NCBI RefSeq assembly: GCF_900186535.1
Contig: NZ_FYDE01000004.1
Coordinates: 62,001 to 126,000, forward strand
From: Marasmitruncus massiliensis
GTDB lineage: Bacteria; Bacillota; Clostridia; Oscillospirales; Ruminococcaceae
Reading direction: 5' to 3'
DNA length: 64,000 nt
A program made the position numbers and the translations under genes. Below the pieces are notes generated by a model. The model saw only the letters and a program-made list of their open reading frames with translations, searched no databases and was not told where the DNA came from. Shown here one piece after another: positions 59,257-64,000 of this stretch; position 1 is the first letter of the stretch, and each line of letters starts with the position of its first letter.

Positions 59257-59350
59257 ATTTTATAAAACCGCTGTCAGAGGGCGGATATCTGAACCTACAA
59301 GACCCAGTTAGCTGCCATGCGAGAATAACCGAAGGAGGAATCTTTTCGCT

Positions 59351-60004
59351 ATGTTTGACTCAATTCGTAAAGATATAAAGGCAGTTCAGGAACGGGACCC
59401 CGCGGCACGCAGCAGTCTGGAGACCCTACTGCTTTCCAGCGGTCTGCACGCAATTATACTGCATCGTCCGGCGCACTGGCTTTATAAGCGCAGAGCGTAT
59501 CTTCCTGCACGCATGCTCAGCCAGTTTTCGCGCTTTATGACCGGCATTGAAATTCACCCTGGCGCTCAGATCGGATCGGGAGTGATGATCGACCATGGTA
59601 TGGGTGTGGTGATCGGTGAAACTGCGGAAGTTGGGGACGGCTGCACCATCTATCAGGGTGTTACGCTCGGCGGTACCGGCAAGGACAAAGGCAAACGCCA
59701 TCCCACACTTGGGAAGAATGTGACGGTAGGTGCCGGCGCAAAGGTGCTCGGCCCCTTTAAGGTGGGAGACGGCTCCAAGGTCGCCGCGAACGCGGTCCTG
59801 CTGGAATCTATACCGCCCGACAGCACGGCGGTTGGCGTGCCCGCCCGTATAGCCCGCATCGCGGGGCGCAAACCCACCACCCTCGACCATGTCCACATTC
59901 CCGACCCGGTTGCGCAGGAAATCTGCCGTCTGCAGTTTCACATTGATAAGCTGGAAAAACGTTTGAGACAATTGGAAGAAGCACAGAATACAGCCAGACA
60001 ATAA
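59351..60004 (+). CDS. cysE: Serine O-acetyltransferase
   Basis: 217 residues, the short Gram-positive form. Left-handed beta-helix hexapeptides (EIHPGAQIGSGVMIDHGMGV, GETAEVGDGCTIYQGVTLGG) include the catalytic DHGMG His and the substrate loop GTGKDKGKRHP. The C-terminal tail is helical. It makes O-acetylserine, the cysteine precursor. GAAGGAGG precedes the ATG. It lies directly behind the T-box, so cysteine shortage is sensed at tRNA level. Confidence 0.95.
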   Translation: MFDSIRKDIKAVQERDPAARSSLETLLLSSGLHAIILHRPAHWLYKRRAYLPARMLSQFSRFMTGIEIHPGAQIGSGVMIDHGMGVVIGETAEVGDGCTIYQGVTLGGTGKDKGKRHPTLGKNVTVGAGAKVLGPFKVGDGSKVAANAVLLESIPPDSTAVGVPARIARIAGRKPTTLDHVHIPDPVAQEICRLQFHIDKLEKRLRQLEEAQNTARQ

Positions 60005-60096
60005 ATACCGCCGCGTTGCCGGTGCAAGTGGCTGATGCCGCCTGTACCGGACCTTTTCCGCCCGAACCCATCAAAGAACTATAAAGGAGACTGGAA

Positions 60097-61491
60097 ATGA
60101 AAATCTTCAATACCCTCACCCGACAAAAGGAAGAGTTTGTCCCTCTGGAACCGGGCAAGGTAAAAATGTATGCCTGTGGTCCGACGGTCTATAACTTTAT
60201 CCATATCGGAAATGCCCGCCCGATCTGCGTCTTCGATACGCTGCGCCGCTATCTCGGGTATCGCGGCTATGCTGTTACCTTCGTTCAGAATTTCACGGAT
60301 ATTGATGATAAACTGATCAATAAAGCGAACGAAGAAGGAATCACTGTTAAGGAAGTCGCCGAGCGCTATATTGAAGAATATCTGACAGATACGAACGGGT
60401 TAGGAATTCGTCCCGCATCGATTCATCCGCGGGCGACGGAAAATATCGATACCATTATTGATATGGTGAAGACACTGGAGGACAAGGGCTTTGCCTATGC
60501 CGCGGAGGGCAGCGTTTATTTCCGTTCCAGACGGTTTCAGGAGTATGGGAAGCTGTCCCATCAGCCGCTGGAAGATCTGGAATCCGGTGCGCGTATTGAC
60601 GTCAGCGACGTAAAAGAGGATCCGCTGGACTTTGTGCTCTGGAAAGCTGCCAAGCCCGGAGAGCCAAGCTGGCCGTCCCCCTGGGGAGAGGGACGCCCGG
60701 GCTGGCACATCGAGTGCAGCGCGATGATCCGCAAGCATCTCGGAGAGACGATTGATATCCACTGCGGTGGGCAGGATTTAATCTTTCCGCACCATGAAAA
60801 CGAGATTGCGCAGAGCGAATGCTGTACCGGTGTGGAATACGTCCGCTACTGGATGCATAACGGTTATATCAATGTGGACAACCGCAAGATGAGCAAGTCG
60901 CTGAACAACTTCTTTACGACCCGGGAAGTGGCGAACAAATTCGGCTATGAGCCGATCAAATTTATGATGCTGCAGGCGCATTACCGCTCCCCGATCAACT
61001 ACAGCCTTGAGGTCATTGAGCAATGCAAATCGGCGCTCGAGCGGCTTCATAACTGCCGTGACAACCTCGACTTTGTACTGAAAAACGCCTGTGATGCCCC
61101 GACTGAAGGGGAAGACGCGTTCATGAAGCAGATCGACAGCCGGGTGGCACAGTTTGTTGAAGCGATGGATGACGACCTGAACACAGCCGACGGTATTGCC
61201 GCGCTGTTTGAGATGGCGCGGGATATTAATACGTTTGTCAGTGAAACCCGCTCGAAAGCAGCCGTTTCCTACGCGATTGAAAAATTTGATGAACTGTGCG
61301 ATGTCCTGGGCCTTCTTTATAACCGCAAGCCGAACACGCTGGACGAAGCGGTTGAGGCTTTAATTGAACAGCGGCAGGCTGCCAGAAAAGCGAAGAATTT
61401 TGCCGAGGCGGACCGGATCAGAGACCAGCTGACCGAAATGGGAATCCTGCTGAAGGATACCCCCCAAGGTGTCCAGTGGGGCAGAAAATAA
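60097..61491 (+). CDS. cysS: Cysteinyl-tRNA synthetase
   Basis: 464 residues, class I. HIGH-type motif HIGNARP, zinc ligands C28 (ACGPTVYN), C209-type in HIECSAM and His in FPHHENE, and the KMSKSLNNF loop. AAAGGAGA precedes the ATG. It is the second gene under the T-box. Confidence 0.96.
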   Translation: MKIFNTLTRQKEEFVPLEPGKVKMYACGPTVYNFIHIGNARPICVFDTLRRYLGYRGYAVTFVQNFTDIDDKLINKANEEGITVKEVAERYIEEYLTDTNGLGIRPASIHPRATENIDTIIDMVKTLEDKGFAYAAEGSVYFRSRRFQEYGKLSHQPLEDLESGARIDVSDVKEDPLDFVLWKAAKPGEPSWPSPWGEGRPGWHIECSAMIRKHLGETIDIHCGGQDLIFPHHENEIAQSECCTGVEYVRYWMHNGYINVDNRKMSKSLNNFFTTREVANKFGYEPIKFMMLQAHYRSPINYSLEVIEQCKSALERLHNCRDNLDFVLKNACDAPTEGEDAFMKQIDSRVAQFVEAMDDDLNTADGIAALFEMARDINTFVSETRSKAAVSYAIEKFDELCDVLGLLYNRKPNTLDEAVEALIEQRQAARKAKNFAEADRIRDQLTEMGILLKDTPQGVQWGRK

Positions 61492-61505
61492 GTTCCTAAG
61501 AAAAA

Positions 61506-61536
61506 GAAAAACGCCCGCGGCTTGTGGGCGTTTTTT
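61506..61536 (+). terminator. Terminator of cysE-cysS
   Basis: AAAACGCCC and GGGCGTTTTTT around GCGGCTTGT. It also faces the convergent permease gene. Confidence 0.85.
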
Positions 61537-61548
61537 CGTGGGTATCTT

Positions 61549-62823
61549 TTAACGGTCGTTCGTGAGTTTTGCTTTATCAAGCAGGAAGAAGACAAGCCCC
61601 ATCAGCATACCGACGACGCATGCAAGCGCCATGCCTTTGATCTGGATGTTGCCTACGCTGACAGCAATGCCGGAAAGGCCGGTCACGAAGATAACGGAGG
61701 TCATGGCAAGGTTGCGCGACCTGCCGTAGTCCACACGCTGGTCAACGAGAATGCGGAGCCCGGAGGTGCCGATCATTCCGTAGAGCAAAAAGGAGATGCC
61801 GCCGATGACCGCACCGGGGATGGTGCTGATCAGGGCCGCCACGGGACCGACAAAGGAGAGGATGATCGAGAAGACCGCCGCGCCGCCGATGACCCAGACG
61901 CTGTATACGCCGGTAACCGCCATGACGCCGATGTTTTCGCCGTAGGTGGTGGTCGGGACAGAACCGATCATACCGGAAAGCGCGGTGGAAAAGTTATCGC
62001 CGAAGATGGAACGGTGCAGGCCGGGGTCCTTAATCAGGTTGCGGTCAACAATCTGGCTGGTGACCACCTGATGCCCGATGTGCTCGGAAAGAATCACCAG
62101 CAGAACCGGCATCATAACCGTGACGGCGCCGCCGTCAAACACGGGAAACTGAAAGTTGGGAAGTACAAAAAGCGGCGCATCCGATACGATTTTTGCGACA
62201 TCCGCAAAACTGACCAGCCCGGTGGCAAAGCAGCTGATGTAACCGGCCACAATGGCTATTAGAATGGGGATGATGCTCAGGAATCCGCGGAATAGCACCT
62301 GACCGAAAACCGCGAAGCCCAGCGTTACGAGAAAAACGATCAGCGCGCGCGGGTCAATCTTTTCGACGCCGACTAATCCTGCGCTGGAAGCTGCCGTGCT
62401 GGAAAGTTCGAGGCCGATCAGCGCAACCACAGGGCCCATCGCCGCCGGAGGAAGCACAATATCGATCCAGTTGGTGCCGCACTTATAAATGATGAAAGCA
62501 ACCACACAGCCGGCAAGTCCCACCGCAACAAAGCCGCCTTGCGCCGCACGGAATCCGGCCGGATGATTCTGAATCAGGTACAAGGTGGGTGCGATGAATG
62601 CAAAGGACGAGCCGAGATAGGCGGGCGCGCGCCCCTTTGTTACGGCAATGAACAGCAGGGTGCCTAAACCGTTCATAAACAGCACAATGGAGGAATTGAT
62701 GCCGAACAGAAGCGGGACCAGAACAGACGCCCCGAACATCGCAAACATGTGCTGGAGGCTCAAAGGAATGAACTGCCCCAGAGGCGGTCTTTCATTGATA
62801 CCGATGATTCTTTTAGAACTCAT
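61549..62823 (-). CDS. uraA: Uracil permease, NCS2 family
   Basis: 424 residues with 12-14 hydrophobic segments. LSLQHMFAMFGASVLVPLLFG, the first strand QHM block, PTTTYGENIGVMAVTGVYS (the family NxGxxxxT substrate motif) and a final 12-residue tail. GAGGAGAG favours ATG 62823. A minus-strand TATAAT (62863-62868) lies upstream. It imports uracil with protons. Confidence 0.9.
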   Translation of the reverse strand: MSSKRIIGINERPPLGQFIPLSLQHMFAMFGASVLVPLLFGINSSIVLFMNGLGTLLFIAVTKGRAPAYLGSSFAFIAPTLYLIQNHPAGFRAAQGGFVAVGLAGCVVAFIIYKCGTNWIDIVLPPAAMGPVVALIGLELSSTAASSAGLVGVEKIDPRALIVFLVTLGFAVFGQVLFRGFLSIIPILIAIVAGYISCFATGLVSFADVAKIVSDAPLFVLPNFQFPVFDGGAVTVMMPVLLVILSEHIGHQVVTSQIVDRNLIKDPGLHRSIFGDNFSTALSGMIGSVPTTTYGENIGVMAVTGVYSVWVIGGAAVFSIILSFVGPVAALISTIPGAVIGGISFLLYGMIGTSGLRILVDQRVDYGRSRNLAMTSVIFVTGLSGIAVSVGNIQIKGMALACVVGMLMGLVFFLLDKAKLTNDR

Positions 62824-63217
62824 AAACACTCTCCTCATTTTTTGGTCTCAAACATACTTGTACTATTATAGCAAGCATTGCTTTCGATGGATAGCGTTCA
62901 GATTTCACAAACATTTGCAGGAAGAAATCATGAATCCTGCAAAATGTGGAGAAAATGGTTGCAGAAAGCAGATTTTTGTTGCATTGGGGAGAATTGTATG
63001 ATAATATTATCATGAGTTTTTCTGAATGTTTGATAGAAATCCGGCTTGTTTTCAGGCAACGAAGCGTTTGTCTGCAATACGTTGTCGCTGCTGTCCTTCC
63101 GGGGTATTTCACCCGGGCGGGGCGGCGTTTTTTGCTTTTTATGGATGACAGGGCGGTTTCGCAGGAGGAAATCATGGGAAGAATAGGAAAGAGGAACCAG
63201 AGAAAAGGAAAAGCAAG
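62824..63217. promoter_or_regulatory. Divergent region between uraA and comEC
   Basis: Plus-strand promoter candidate: TTGTTG (62976-62981) with TATGAT (62997) or GATAAT (63000). A perfect 16-bp palindrome, ATGATAATATTATCAT (62998-63013), overlaps these -10 boxes and could bind a dimeric regulator. A 26-codon frame at 63141-63221 (MDDRAVSQEEIMGRIGKRNQ, basic end) overlaps the comEC start by four bases and may be a coupled leader peptide. No further gene is seen. Confidence 0.4.
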
Positions 63218-64000
63218 ATGATCCGCATATTTCATACGGCGGGCCTGGTTTGGCTGGCATCGGCTGCCCTTGCGCTGGGTCTTGGGTGGAACTCAGCGAT
63301 CTGTTTGCTGTTTGGCGCGGTCCTGCTGGGAACTTTAGCGGTGGCCGGAAGAAAACTGCCGCGCGGGTTTGCTGTGTGTGCCGCTGCTTTCTGCGCCTGC
63401 ATGTTTTCTGTCGCGGCCTACCGCGCCGCTGTGATTGCGCCGTCGGAACCTTATCAGGGCACCGTCCAAAGAATTACCGGTACGGTAACCGATCAGGTAG
63501 TCTACCAGAATTACAGGAGACTGAGCATCCGCACCTCCGGCGATCTTCCGAGGGGCTTGAAGAATGTCACCATCCGTGCGATCGACTTCAACGCACTTGA
63601 TGTCGGTACCGGAGATGTGGTAAACTGTGTGGTAGAGCTGGAAAACGATCCGGAGCAGATGAACCGGCTTTACAGCGAAAATATCCGCTTTTCGGGGAGA
63701 CTGACGGAAGCCCGGAAGACGGGAAATGCATCTCCATTCTCGGTTCGGCTGGCAGTTTGGCGTGACACCATGAGCCGGGGGATCACCAGGAATCTGACCG
63801 GTGAAGAAGGAACGGTGCTGTCCGCGATGCTGTTTGGCAGGACCGAACAGCTCCCTCCGGAGCTTCGGCGGGACTATTCCCGCGCCGGAGTTTCACACCT
63901 GCTCGCAGTTTCCGGGCTGCATCTTGCCGTTCTGGTGGTGCTGCTTTCCGGTTTCCTGCGTTTTCTGAAGTTGCCGCCGCGCCAAAGCGGCCTGTGCACG
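63218..64000 (+). CDS. comEC: Competence protein ComEC/Rec2 (3' end outside window)
   Basis: 261 codons are present and the frame is open at the window edge. Two to three hydrophobic helices (residues 6-70) are followed by the extracellular OB-like DUF4131 domain (YQGTVQRITGTVTD, VGTGDVVNCVVEL) and then the family block RDYSRAGVSHLLAVSGLHLA that opens the competence membrane domain. ComEC is the channel that passes single-stranded DNA into the cell. GAAAAGGAAAAG precedes the ATG. Confidence 0.92.
   Translation, partial: MIRIFHTAGLVWLASAALALGLGWNSAICLLFGAVLLGTLAVAGRKLPRGFAVCAAAFCACMFSVAAYRAAVIAPSEPYQGTVQRITGTVTDQVVYQNYRRLSIRTSGDLPRGLKNVTIRAIDFNALDVGTGDVVNCVVELENDPEQMNRLYSENIRFSGRLTEARKTGNASPFSVRLAVWRDTMSRGITRNLTGEEGTVLSAMLFGRTEQLPPELRRDYSRAGVSHLLAVSGLHLAVLVVLLSGFLRFLKLPPRQSGLCT

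Noticed and set aside
59166-59378. 70-codon frame across the T-box and its terminator
   Set aside because: It covers a clearly folded riboswitch and has no ribosome site.

Overview
The window reads as chromosomal DNA of a Gram-positive anaerobe of the Bacillota, most likely class Clostridia. The grounds are a Cys-type T-box leader, an HPr with both His15 and Ser46, YesM/YesN-type two-component proteins, a YtvI-like protein, an [FeFe]-hydrogenase-like protein, the ylxM-ffh-rpsP-khpA-rimM-trmD order and strong AGGAGG-type ribosome sites. Assignment below class (for example Oscillospirales) would be a guess. Most of the sequence looks close to 50% GC; about 6.4-12.5 kb is visibly AT-rich.

Region 1 (1-12.95 kb) is accessory. 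It opens with the end of a repeat-containing surface protein and a HTH protein of the kind found on integrative elements. A DNA-repair cassette follows: Ku and an ATP-dependent ligase (a two-gene end-joining pair), then a Y-family polymerase behind two abutting LexA-type boxes, a small protein of unknown function and an SRAP/YedK-type abasic-site protein. The AT-rich stretch after it looks like a defence island: a DUF262 protein whose C-terminus resembles the AlbA_2/Schlafen fold, a DUF3800 protein, two degenerate type I-C-like CRISPR repeats one spacer apart, and a DinG-like helicase gene broken by one in-frame stop. Behind it lies a promoter-to-terminator unit with five hairpins and no convincing ORF (candidate small RNA), then gene debris, then tRNA-Ala and tRNA-Val.

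Region 2 (13.2-26.3 kb) handles sugar uptake and signalling. On the minus strand lie mglBAC (galactose/methyl-galactoside-type ABC importer) and, downstream with its own start, an AraC-type response regulator, a YesM-type kinase and two further sugar-binding proteins without transporter partners, which suggests a three-component sugar sensor. A 1010-residue Cache?-HAMP-PAS-GGDEF-EAL protein is divergent from mglB.

Region 3 (26.3-39.6 kb) holds two small unknown proteins, kdpDE without kdpFABC, a Trk/Ktr potassium channel pair, an HtrA protease with an OmpR-type two-component system, and ychF. The kdpD leader is an unusual run of short hairpins.

Region 4 (39.6-64 kb) is mostly conserved housekeeping: FAH-family hydrolase, BTAD regulator, YtvI-like permease, hydrogenase-like protein, DtxR-type regulator, the SRP/ribosome-maturation cluster, HPr, uvrC, rsmD-coaD, recA-recX (with a LexA box like that of the polymerase gene), rimO-pgsA, T-box-cysE-cysS, a uracil permease and the start of comEC.

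Gene starts were moved inward from the longest reading frame wherever a ribosome site or family N-terminus indicated it. No database search was possible, so family names rest on motifs recognised by eye.
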